This document shows positions 16,279-23,970 of a stretch of DNA of 25,602 nucleotides, in pieces. Source of the DNA: Syntrophaceae bacterium UBA4810 (GTDB lineage Bacteria; Desulfobacterota; Syntrophia; Syntrophales; Smithellaceae); the NCBI GenBank assembly GCA_002402545.1, contig DHGA01000033.1, forward strand, positions 1-25,602, read 5' to 3'. The stretch's first letter is position 1; every line of letters starts with the position of its first letter. The translations under genes were made by a program, and so were the position numbers. The notes below the pieces were generated by a model. That model made no database searches. It saw nothing but the letters and a program-made list of their open reading frames with translations, and had not been told where the DNA came from.

Positions 16279-17826
16279 TTACAACCTGAAAAAGTCAGAA
16301 TATCTGATTGCCGCGCACATCTTTTCGATATCCTTATCCAGCGGCCTGTCTTGGGCCAGCGGCTTGCTGACTAAAGATATTTTCTGCGCGGTTTTGGCCA
16401 AAAGCGGCCGGGTATTAATATTTTTTCTTAAATGACAGGCCTGGGCCGCGGCCATAAGGTGAATGGACAAAACGCGTTCAGTAAGCGTACAGACTCTTTC
16501 CGCGTCCCTAGCCGCGATTGTGCCCATGCTGACTTTGTCCTGATTATGCGATTCGGTGGAACGGGAAAAGGACGCCGCCGGCATGGTTAATTTCAAGGCT
16601 TCCGCCGCCAGCGCGGAAGACGAAAGCGACATGGCTTTAAAACCATGGTAAAGACCGTTTGATTTATCAGTAATGCCGACCAGATCGCCGGGTAGTCCCC
16701 GGTTAAACGCGGGGTGCACCAGAAGCATCACCTGCCGGTCGCACATGTCGGCGACAGAGGCCAAAGCCGCCTTAAGGCCGTCCATGGCAAACGCGATATG
16801 ACCGCCGTAAAAATTACCGCCCATCAACACCTGACCCGTGGCGGGATCAAAAATAGGATTGTCATTGGAACTGTTGGCCTCTATCTCCACCCACTTCCTG
16901 ATCCAGGCGAGAGCATCATGCAACACGCCGATTACCTGCGGCGCGCAGCGCAGCGAGTACGGATCCTGCAGGGCTTCCAGCGCGTCGTCTTCCAGGTAGC
17001 GCGCGGAAACATTTGCCTTTAAAAGGCCGAAAAGCTTGCCGGCGACATAACCTTGTCCCGCAAAAGGTTTGGCCTCGGAAATTACTGGATGAAAATGATG
17101 CGCGTTGCCTTTGACCGCGTGCACACTGAGCGCCGTCGCGTAAATCGCCGCAGATAAAATCCGCCCCGCCCGCTCCACATTCATGGCGGCAATTCCCGTC
17201 ATGGTTGTTGTTCCATTGACCATGGAAAGCGGTTCTTTCGGCAAGTATTTATACGGCTTCAACGCGGCTTTTTTCAGCGCTCTGGCCGTCGCCATTCTTT
17301 GACCCTGATAAAAAACTTCCCGTTCACCCATTAAACAGGCGCCGATATAGGACATCGGCGTTAAATCACCGGAGGCGCCAACCGAGCCTTCCGCCGGCAC
17401 TACGGGCGTGATACCTTTATTGAGGAAGTCAACCATCTGTTTAAGCAGACCGATAGAAACTCCGGAATAACCGCGCGCCAGACAGATGATGCGGCACAGC
17501 ATTGCCGCGCGTGTCTCCTCGATACCAATCGGGTCGCCTGTGCCGCAGCCGTGGAAGCGAAAAATATTTATGCTGTTTTTCTTAACGGCCTCCATCAAGA
17601 TACGGCGACCGCATGATCGTCCATAACCAGTGTTCACACCATAAACGGCTACTCCTTTATTTATCGCCTCCATTAATATTTTTTGCGTTTTACCCATTTT
17701 GCTTACAAAGTTACTGTTTTTACTTATTTCCACTCGCAATCCGTCGCGCGCGACAGCGATGATGTCTTCGATTTTTACATGGCCGCCGTCAACAACCACA
17801 GCGGATTTTACTTTTTGCTTGCTCAT
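16279..17826 (-). CDS. Aromatic amino acid ammonia-lyase (HAL/TAL/PAL family, MIO type)
   Basis: A 515-residue lyase. The self-forming MIO cofactor tripeptide Ala151-Ser152-Gly153 lies in GSVGASGDLTPMSY; the conserved YGVNTGYG (62-69), MVNGT, QDPYSLRC (catalytic-type Tyr290) and NSSNDNP are all present, so it should be active. The selectivity site reads FRFHGCGTG, giving Phe91-His92; histidine lyases usually have Ser-His, phenylalanine lyases Phe-Leu and tyrosine lyases His-Leu. In flexirubin, xanthomonadin-type and aryl-polyene clusters such an enzyme supplies an aryl-acrylic starter such as coumarate, and cluster context favours that over histidine breakdown (no hut genes nearby). It starts at ATG 17826 with AGGAGAA directly upstream. 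Confidence 0.94.
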   Translation of the reverse strand: MSKQKVKSAVVVDGGHVKIEDIIAVARDGLRVEISKNSNFVSKMGKTQKILMEAINKGVAVYGVNTGYGRSCGRRILMEAVKKNSINIFRFHGCGTGDPIGIEETRAAMLCRIICLARGYSGVSIGLLKQMVDFLNKGITPVVPAEGSVGASGDLTPMSYIGACLMGEREVFYQGQRMATARALKKAALKPYKYLPKEPLSMVNGTTTMTGIAAMNVERAGRILSAAIYATALSVHAVKGNAHHFHPVISEAKPFAGQGYVAGKLFGLLKANVSARYLEDDALEALQDPYSLRCAPQVIGVLHDALAWIRKWVEIEANSSNDNPIFDPATGQVLMGGNFYGGHIAFAMDGLKAALASVADMCDRQVMLLVHPAFNRGLPGDLVGITDKSNGLYHGFKAMSLSSSALAAEALKLTMPAASFSRSTESHNQDKVSMGTIAARDAERVCTLTERVLSIHLMAAAQACHLRKNINTRPLLAKTAQKISLVSKPLAQDRPLDKDIEKMCAAIRYSDFFRL

Positions 17827-17864
17827 TTCTCCTGATTTTCTCCTTTCGCTACCGGATGAAAAAA

Positions 17865-19094
17865 CTATCCGCGTACGCGCGGTTTATAAGTTCCATCCGC
17901 TTTCTCTTTATCCATAACTTTTTTAAGCATTTTGAACATTTTGTAATTGGCCGGCTCTTCTTCGTAAAACCTGTCCCAGCAGTAATAATACATCTCCTGG
18001 AGCTTTTCCGGCGTCATCATTTTGGGCTGAAATACCACTTTGCCGCAGGTGTAATCACTCCAGTCATAAGAAAAAATTCTTTTGGCGTTATGTAAATCAT
18101 CAAATGTTTTGGTATGCGGAAAAGGCGTAAGAATGGTGAATTCCGCCATATCCAGTTCAACATCCAATAAAAAATCCATCCATTTTTTTATATAGTCCTC
18201 GGTGTGATAATCCAGGCCAAGCAAGATACTTCCTTCCACGGCAATGCCGTAATCGTGATAGCGTTTGATGCGCTCGCGGATAAAATCGGAGGAGTCAAAA
18301 ATCGCCTGATAAACAAACCACGCGCCCGCCTGCGCCGCCAGATCCAGCACCTTATCGTCATCTTCTATAGGATGGCAGCACCATTTCTTTTTGAGCGGAA
18401 TCATTTCTTTAAAAAGACCAATTTCCCAATCTTTATCCTGCGCGAGGGAATTATCCACGATAAAAAGCCGGTTGTTATCGATGCTCGCCATCTCCTCGAC
18501 CACTTTGTCATAGGGACGGGGACGAAATTTTCTGCCGCCCAGAAAACGCACGGCGCAGGGATAACAGTTGAACCGGCAGCCGCGCGAGGCATGAACCAGA
18601 TCAACCATCTGTACGCCGCGATAATTATATAGATCTTTATTCAGGATGCCGCGCCGGGCGGTGCCCACGTTTTCAATGGGCGGGAAATTTAGCATATAGT
18701 CATAAACTTTTTTCAACTTGCCCTGCTTAAAATCCTCAAATACCTGCTCTAATCTTCCCTCGACTTCTCCCAAAAACACGGAATCGGCGTGCTCCTGCAT
18801 TTCTTCCGCGTGCAGCATCGTGGCGATACCGCCGAAAATTACTTTTATTCCTTTGTTCCGGTAAGCGGCGGCGATTTCCCAGCCGCGCTTAATCTGAGCG
18901 GTCAGCATCATCGAAATGCCGACAAAATCCACGGCATCGGCAAAATTTATTTCCTGCACATTTTCATCGACAAATTCTACATCAACATAATCCGGCAGCG
19001 CCGCGGCCATGACCACCGGGCCGTGCGGCGGCAGTGTGAATCTCGTCTGCTTGTCTAATTTCTCCCATTTGGGATAAATCAATTTAAATTTCAT
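17865..19094 (-). CDS. B12-binding-domain radical SAM protein
   Basis: A 409-residue enzyme. Residues 1-about 130 form a cobalamin-binding-like Rossmann domain (FGGIATMLHAEE at 87-98, LGEVEG at 108-113), again with no clear DxHxxG motif. The radical SAM motif is CRFNCYPC (Cys173, Cys177, Cys180), preceded by VHASRG. The C-terminal part (ILLGLDYHTED, then TPFPHTKTF) follows the B12-radical SAM pattern. It belongs to a different subgroup from the gene at the left edge, judging by its N-terminus. The ATG has GAGG close upstream. It lies between the first KS pair and the ammonia-lyase, so it may act on the growing or finished chain; the reaction (methylation, ring formation, other) cannot be told from the sequence. 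Confidence 0.92.
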   Translation of the reverse strand: MKFKLIYPKWEKLDKQTRFTLPPHGPVVMAAALPDYVDVEFVDENVQEINFADAVDFVGISMMLTAQIKRGWEIAAAYRNKGIKVIFGGIATMLHAEEMQEHADSVFLGEVEGRLEQVFEDFKQGKLKKVYDYMLNFPPIENVGTARRGILNKDLYNYRGVQMVDLVHASRGCRFNCYPCAVRFLGGRKFRPRPYDKVVEEMASIDNNRLFIVDNSLAQDKDWEIGLFKEMIPLKKKWCCHPIEDDDKVLDLAAQAGAWFVYQAIFDSSDFIRERIKRYHDYGIAVEGSILLGLDYHTEDYIKKWMDFLLDVELDMAEFTILTPFPHTKTFDDLHNAKRIFSYDWSDYTCGKVVFQPKMMTPEKLQEMYYYCWDRFYEEEPANYKMFKMLKKVMDKEKADGTYKPRVRG

Positions 19095-19112
19095 TTTTCC
19101 TCTTTAGCATAT

Positions 19113-19259
19113 TTATTTTGTTATTTCTCTACCCACAATCATTTTCTTTATTTCGTTGGAACCGGCCAGTATTCGCGTCACTCTGATGTCGCGCCAGACA
19201 CGAGCGATAGGATATTCCTCGTAATAGCCATGCAATAACCAACGAAAAGCCGCGGGCAA
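19113..19259 (-). pseudogene. Relic of an acyl-CoA dehydrogenase (C-terminal 48 codons)
   Basis: In the gap between KS-beta and the radical SAM gene, the minus strand encodes 48 codons ending in TAA. They contain HGYYEEYPIARVWRD, then RVTRILAGSNEIKKMIVGRE, which is the hallmark end of acyl-CoA dehydrogenases (GY..EYP.ER..RD.R...I.eG..EI....I.RE). There is no start codon with a ribosome site, and an in-frame TGA lies directly before it, 20 bases after the KS-beta stop. The rest of the roughly 380-residue gene is absent. I read this as the remains of a gene lost by deletion that left the KS-beta frame intact. Confidence 0.8.
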
Positions 19260-19281
19260 TCATCCGCCACTATTTACTTTT

Positions 19282-20541
19282 CTATTCTCCTTGCTCGCCG
19301 CGTCCGGCAAAAACCAGACAAGCGTAGGTTCCGCCAAAGGAAATGCCGGAAAGGAGAGCATTTTTAATATCAATATCTGGTTTTTTATTCGCAACAAAAT
19401 TCAAGGGAAGTACGGGATTAACCAAGCCCAATGTCGGCGGCAGCGCTTTTTCTTTTATCGACAGCGCCAACGCGCAGGCGCGCATGCCGCCGCCGGAAAA
19501 ACTTTCACCCAACGCGCCTTTTATCGCCGTTATGGCTGGTTTCGTCCGGGCATCCGCGAATAATTTCTCATACGCCTGCGCTTCTGCGGCATCCAGATAT
19601 TTGCCGCCGTTAGCCGCGGCGTAAACAGCGTCTATCTCGGCAGCAGTAACTTCCGAATTTTTCAAAGCGCGGGTAATTACTTTTTCAATTCCCGCGGACT
19701 CACGCGGCCATTGGGTAGGGCCGCAAATGGATGACCCAAGGCCAAACCCATTGATTTCACAATAATAATCGCTTCCTCTTTTTTGTGCCGATTCCATGCT
19801 TTCCAAACACACTATACCGCAGCCTTCTCCCGCCACAAATCCGTTGCGCGCCTGATCAAATGGCCGGCTTCCCTCCTTGCCGCCTCCCGCCGGGGAAAGA
19901 GCATGGAAACGGGTGAGCGATTCATAGTAAAATTTTGACAAAATGTCCACACCTCCGGCCAGGATAAAATCCGCCGTGCCGCGGCGAATTTCCGCAGCAG
20001 CATAAGCCATAGCAATTTCCGCGGAAACAGCATAATGAGTAACCGTCGTGTTGACGCCACGAAAACCCAACTCTATTGAAGCATGTCCGGCAGGCGCGTT
20101 CATGACCGTATTGGGCACCAGAATAGGATTTACCACCGCCGGCCCCTGCGCCAGCAGATTTTCGGCAAACTGCACAGTTACGTCAGTCGCGCCGAAGGCA
20201 TTGCCCAGAATAATGCCGATACGGTCTCTGTTCTCTACAGTAACTTGTATTTTCGCATCTTCCAACGCCAAACGCGCTGCGGCTACCGCCATCGGCGATA
20301 TTTTATCCATCCGTCGCAGATTTTTTACAGAAATAAAATCTCGCGGCGAAAAATTCGCCACTTCCGCGCCGAGATGCGAGGTAAAATCTTTAGTATCAAA
20401 TGATTTTATCTCACCAATGCCGCACTCTCCGCCAAAGAGCCGATGGTAAAACTCCTCTTTCCCGACACCCAAAGGTGTAACCATACCCAGCCCGCTGACC
20501 ACAACCCGCTTTTTTATGTCCCGCCTTAATTTTTCAGCCAT
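19282..20541 (-). CDS. Degenerate ketosynthase (KS-beta / chain-length-factor-like)
   Basis: A 419-residue FabF-like protein with all three catalytic residues replaced. At the nucleophile position the sequence reads TTVTHYAVSAE, with Tyr170 where Cys should be; the HGTGT segment reads AAANGGKYLD, with Ala for His; and GH of the second His motif reads KGALGES, with Glu. The fold is otherwise complete (VVVSGLGMVTPLG at the start, RNGFVAGEGCG, ISFGGTYAC at the end). It is thus a non-condensing partner, like KS-beta in type II polyketide synthases. Start: the open frame extends to 20670, but the ATG at 20541 has AGAGG 8 bases upstream, overlaps the KS-alpha stop by 8 bases and begins the family core, so I chose it. 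Confidence 0.88.
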   Translation of the reverse strand: MAEKLRRDIKKRVVVSGLGMVTPLGVGKEEFYHRLFGGECGIGEIKSFDTKDFTSHLGAEVANFSPRDFISVKNLRRMDKISPMAVAAARLALEDAKIQVTVENRDRIGIILGNAFGATDVTVQFAENLLAQGPAVVNPILVPNTVMNAPAGHASIELGFRGVNTTVTHYAVSAEIAMAYAAAEIRRGTADFILAGGVDILSKFYYESLTRFHALSPAGGGKEGSRPFDQARNGFVAGEGCGIVCLESMESAQKRGSDYYCEINGFGLGSSICGPTQWPRESAGIEKVITRALKNSEVTAAEIDAVYAAANGGKYLDAAEAQAYEKLFADARTKPAITAIKGALGESFSGGGMRACALALSIKEKALPPTLGLVNPVLPLNFVANKKPDIDIKNALLSGISFGGTYACLVFAGRGEQGE

Positions 20542-21784
20542 TTCGCGCGCCTCTTTCAGAATATTTGCCGAAGATGACAGTTGTGTTATTACCGCCGAAA
20601 GCAAACGAATTGGAAAGAACCGCGCGCAAATTTGCTTTGCGCATTCCTTCAGTAACGTAATCAAGGTCACATAACGGATCCTGATTTAAATAATTTATCG
20701 TGGGGGGAATAAAACCATTTTGCAGCGCCAGTACGCTGACGATACCTTCCAAGGCGCCCGACGCGCCTAAAGTATGCGCGTGCATCGATTTTGTTGAGCT
20801 TACGGGAATTTTATATGCGCGCCGTCCGAACACTTCTTTTATCGCTTTGGTCTCTGTCAGATCATTAACCGGCGTGGCAGTGCCGTGTGCGTTGATGTAA
20901 TCAATATCGTCAAGAGAAAGATCAGCGTCTTTTAAAGCGGCCTGCATGGAACGAACGGCGCCCGAAGCTTTTTCATCCGGGGCGGTCATATGAAAAGAAT
21001 CGCAGGAAATACCGTAACCCAAAATTTCGGCGTAAACTTTTGCCCCCCTAGCCAGCGCTTCGTCCAAGGGCTCCAGTACCATTATCGCCGCCGCCTCGCC
21101 CAGAGAAAGCCCGGCCCGGTCGCGGTCAAATGGACGGCAGACATCCGGCTCCACTGATTGCAGGGCGTTGAAAGCCGCGTAGGTGATGCGGCACATTGGT
21201 TCCACGCCGCCGGCAAGCATAATCGATGCATGATTTTCCGCAAGCAAGTCCCGCGCGTAGCCCAGTGCCGTGCCGCCCGCGGAACAGGCTGTCATAAAAG
21301 TTGTTTTTGGACCGGCTAAACCAAACGCGGAGATAATTCGGTCTGCGGAAGAAGCGCAATAAACACTGGAGAGCGCGGAAAACCTGGAACGGGAAGAACC
21401 CTTCTTCAGTAAATCGCTGTAAAAATTTTCCGCTTCAAAAAGACCGCCGGAGCCGCCGCCGATGGCCACTCCCATTTCTTCCTTTAATTGTGCAGGCACT
21501 GGATACAGCCCCGCATCACGAAGCGCTTCCAATGCCGCGGCAAAAGAAAACTGATCGGCGCGTGACATTCTTTTTAACGAATATTGGCTGGGTATATAGT
21601 CGCGGGGAATGAAATCTTTTATCTGTCCGCCGTTTTTTGTGCGAAATTCTCTTGTGTCAAAAAGATTCAGCGGCCCGATGCCGCAAACACCTTCCTGCAG
21701 AGCTTTAGTGAAACCGGAAATGTTTTTTGCCAGGGCATTTATTGTGCCTAACCCTGTTACAGCAATGCGTTTTTTTACATTCAT
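20534..21784 (-). CDS. Beta-ketoacyl-ACP synthase (FabF-like, KS-alpha)
   Basis: A 416-residue condensing enzyme with complete triad: Cys167 in FMTACSAGG, His300 in NAHGTATPVND, and Lys332/His337 in STKSMHAHTLGASG. The RDRAGLSLGEAAA and NSFAFGGNNTT blocks are as in FabF. It heads the biosynthetic cluster and overlaps its degenerate partner, so the two probably form an alpha/beta heterodimer that sets chain length. Start: the frame opens at TTG 21790, but the ATG at 21784 is preferred; neither has a good ribosome site, and the leader instead contains an anti-Shine-Dalgarno-like run. The first-gene position makes its leader the likely control point for the cluster. Confidence 0.93.
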   Translation of the reverse strand: MNVKKRIAVTGLGTINALAKNISGFTKALQEGVCGIGPLNLFDTREFRTKNGGQIKDFIPRDYIPSQYSLKRMSRADQFSFAAALEALRDAGLYPVPAQLKEEMGVAIGGGSGGLFEAENFYSDLLKKGSSRSRFSALSSVYCASSADRIISAFGLAGPKTTFMTACSAGGTALGYARDLLAENHASIMLAGGVEPMCRITYAAFNALQSVEPDVCRPFDRDRAGLSLGEAAAIMVLEPLDEALARGAKVYAEILGYGISCDSFHMTAPDEKASGAVRSMQAALKDADLSLDDIDYINAHGTATPVNDLTETKAIKEVFGRRAYKIPVSSTKSMHAHTLGASGALEGIVSVLALQNGFIPPTINYLNQDPLCDLDYVTEGMRKANLRAVLSNSFAFGGNNTTVIFGKYSERGARNG

Positions 21785-21798
21785 GATCAATTAATACC

Positions 21799-21808
21799 AG
21801 GAGGTGAT
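21799..21808 (-). other. Anti-Shine-Dalgarno-like run in the leader of the KS-alpha gene
   Basis: The minus strand reads ATCACCTCCT, the same as the 3' tail of 16S rRNA, 14 bases before the ATG at 21784. On the plus strand it is a perfect ribosome site, but no plus-strand start codon or reading frame follows at a useful distance. It may be chance. Confidence 0.3.
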
Positions 21809-21833
21809 TTACCACTACTATTATAATTTTGGA

Positions 21834-21862
21834 ACTTTAAAACCGGCAGGAAAAAAAGTCAA
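21834..21862 (-). promoter_or_regulatory. Candidate sigma70-like promoter of the biosynthetic cluster
   Basis: On the minus strand TTGACT (21862-21857) is separated by 17 bases from TAAAGT (21839-21834). A perfect TATAAT lies further on (21825-21820) without a good -35 box. Both lie between the TRAP terminator and the first cluster gene, the right place for the cluster promoter. Confidence 0.5.
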
Positions 21863-21964
21863 GGATTTAAACACTTTATTATATTGATTCATCTTTACTT
21901 TTTAATACAGGCCCTATTACATTAATTATTTTAACCTTACCCCGAAATACTAATCTTTATGCAT

Positions 21965-22000
21965 AAAAAAGCGGGAAATGGATTGATATCCATTTCCCGC
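21965..22000 (-). terminator. Rho-independent terminator of the TRAP operon
   Basis: A perfect 13-bp stem (GCGGGAAATGGAT and its complement, 21971-21983 and 21988-22000) with a four-base loop is followed on the minus strand by six T (21970-21965). It lies 26 bases after the dctM stop. The plus strand lacks a matching T run, so it works in the minus direction. Confidence 0.93.
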
Positions 22001-22026
22001 CACAATCGCGCATTAATCAAAAATTA

Positions 22027-23352
22027 TCACCCGTATAGCACTGTTGGCAAGAACAAAACAAGATCCGGAAAGGAGGTGAAAATAAACAAGGCTATTATCT
22101 GAATAATGAGAAACGGCAAAACACCCCGGTAAATATGCCCCCATTTTATGCCCTGAATCTTCATGCCGGCCAGATAAAAGAGCGCGTAACCAAAGGGAGG
22201 CAGAAGAAAGGATATCTGCAGATAAAGAGCCATCATCATTACAAACCAAACCATATCGAAACCCATTAAACGTGCGATTGGCAAAAAGATGGGGAAGATA
22301 AGGAAAATCAAACCAACCCAATCAATGAAACATCCCAAAATAACCAGAGAAATCATCATAACAAAGAACAGTCCCCATTTATCTAACCCTATTGCGATCA
22401 GCGTATCAACAATGGCTTTGCCGCCACCCATACCCAAAAAGATTCCCGTAAAGCAAGACGCGCCGACCATGATGATCATAACCATGGTAGTTGCCTTAGC
22501 TGTCTGGTAAAGGGTGGCTAGAAAATCTGGCCAGTTGAAACGGCGGTAAATCAAAACTAAAAGGAAAGCTATTGTAGCGCCAATTCCCGCGGCTTGCGCG
22601 GGGGAAGCAAATCCAAAAAATATTGCCGCGATTACACCAGCAATCAACGCCAGCGGCAAAAGAGAATACATGACGAAATCCATCAACCTGTCGCCAAAAG
22701 GCATGAGCGATATTTCTTCTGCGGGAATGGGCGGCCCCACTTCAGGATTCAGACCGCAACGAACGCGGATATAGGTCGCGTAAAGAATGCCTATAAAAAG
22801 ACCGGGAATAACAGCCGCGGCCAGCATTTTATCTACCGGCACCCCGGCTGTATCACCCATGATAATGAGCATGATGCTGGGAGGGATTATCAATCCCAAT
22901 GTGCCGCCGCCGGCTACAATACCCATCGTCAATTCCTTTTGGTATCCGTAACGCAAGAGCATCGGCCCCGTTAGAAGACCCACTGTTACAATAGAGGCGC
23001 CCACAATGCCGATACAGGCGGACAAAACAGCGCAAACAGCCAAGACCGCGACGCCCAAACCACCGCGCGTTGCCCCCAGAAAAAAACGCAAAGATTCAAA
23101 GAGCCTATCGGCAATTCCGGAGATAGTCAAAAAATTCCCCATTAAAATAAAAAGAGTGATGGCGACCAACGTGAAATTTCCCATGATACCGACAAAAATG
23201 CGGTCCATAAAGGTGCTGAAAAAACCTGTCCCCACCACGAAAAAACCAAACAACGTTCCCACTCCGCCGAGAACAAAAGCCAACGGATGACCAAGGAAGA
23301 AAAAAACAATAACAGCTAAAAACATTAAAAGGGCAATTGTCGTCAAACTCAT
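22027..23352 (-). CDS. dctM: TRAP transporter large membrane subunit DctM
   Basis: A 441-residue, very hydrophobic protein with about a dozen membrane segments, of the DctM/SiaM large-subunit type. FFFLGHPLAFVLGG near the start, GAVGIVGAS-like ACIGIVGASIV and IVAGGGTLGLIIPPSIMLI match the conserved signature of the family (the GGxLGxIIPPS motif). It forms the ion-coupled translocation channel of a TRAP importer with DctQ. Its ATG overlaps the dctQ stop by 4 bases (ATGA). A strong terminator follows. The solute is set by DctP, not by this subunit. Confidence 0.95.
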   Translation of the reverse strand: MSLTTIALLMFLAVIVFFFLGHPLAFVLGGVGTLFGFFVVGTGFFSTFMDRIFVGIMGNFTLVAITLFILMGNFLTISGIADRLFESLRFFLGATRGGLGVAVLAVCAVLSACIGIVGASIVTVGLLTGPMLLRYGYQKELTMGIVAGGGTLGLIIPPSIMLIIMGDTAGVPVDKMLAAAVIPGLFIGILYATYIRVRCGLNPEVGPPIPAEEISLMPFGDRLMDFVMYSLLPLALIAGVIAAIFFGFASPAQAAGIGATIAFLLVLIYRRFNWPDFLATLYQTAKATTMVMIIMVGASCFTGIFLGMGGGKAIVDTLIAIGLDKWGLFFVMMISLVILGCFIDWVGLIFLIFPIFLPIARLMGFDMVWFVMMMALYLQISFLLPPFGYALFYLAGMKIQGIKWGHIYRGVLPFLIIQIIALFIFTSFPDLVLFLPTVLYG

Positions 23353-23882
23353 TCGAACACCTCCCCTGATATCTCCGATAATATAGTAACGGTTACAATT
23401 GATTTGATTACTTCCGATATACCCTGTATTATCAACAGAAATGCGGCAACTGGAATAACGAATTTAATCGGATATAGGACAGGTGCCCAAAAACTATATG
23501 ATGTTTCCGCGGCTGACCATGAGGTATAAAAATAATCCCATCCATAATAAAGCCAGACCACAACAAACGGGAAAAACAACAAAAGGTAACAAATGATGGA
23601 AATAATAGCCTGCACCCTTTGAGACAGGATGCTGACAAAAAGGTCTATACGCACATGGGAACCGTAAAGCAATCCATAGGCGGCGCACAACATAAAATGA
23701 GCGCCAAAAATAAACCTGCTGGTTTCATCAGTCCAGACTCTAGGCGTATTTAATAATCTAGATACAAATTCGATAATAATAATTATGGTCAAGGGCACTA
23801 CAAGCCAGCAAAAAATCCTTCCTGACCATTCAATAATATTATCAAGGAAATTAGATAATCTAATTAATGCTTCCCCTACCAT
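23349..23882 (-). CDS. dctQ: TRAP transporter small membrane subunit DctQ
   Basis: A 177-residue protein with four predicted membrane segments (about 20-40, 55-75, 85-115 and 140-160), as usual for DctQ. The conserved VSRLLNTPRVWTDETSRF stretch (about 45-63), with its Trp-Asp-Glu core, and SHVRIDLF are family hallmarks. A clear ribosome site (AAGGAG, six bases, ATG) precedes it. It supports DctM in the inner membrane. The neighbouring dctP lies 88 bases upstream, a gap with only a weak GC-rich inverted repeat (cores near 23931-23935 and 23949-23953) that might temper read-through. Confidence 0.94.
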   Translation of the reverse strand: MVGEALIRLSNFLDNIIEWSGRIFCWLVVPLTIIIIIEFVSRLLNTPRVWTDETSRFIFGAHFMLCAAYGLLYGSHVRIDLFVSILSQRVQAIISIICYLLLFFPFVVVWLYYGWDYFYTSWSAAETSYSFWAPVLYPIKFVIPVAAFLLIIQGISEVIKSIVTVTILSEISGEVFE

Positions 23883-23970
23883 GTTTTGCTCCTTTTTTAT
23901 GTAATTCGTTTTCAGTTAATAATATTTTATCGCGGTTAGAATAATAATCCGCGGCAAGGCACAATAACAT

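Noticed and set aside
16279..17826. Reading the ammonia-lyase as a histidine-utilisation HutH
   Set aside because: No hutU, hutI or hutG genes are nearby and the selectivity pair is not Ser-His; the cluster context favours an aromatic starter enzyme.
18204..18632. Plus-strand open frame of 142 codons
   Set aside because: It is antisense to the radical SAM gene at 17865-19094, with no supporting start signal.
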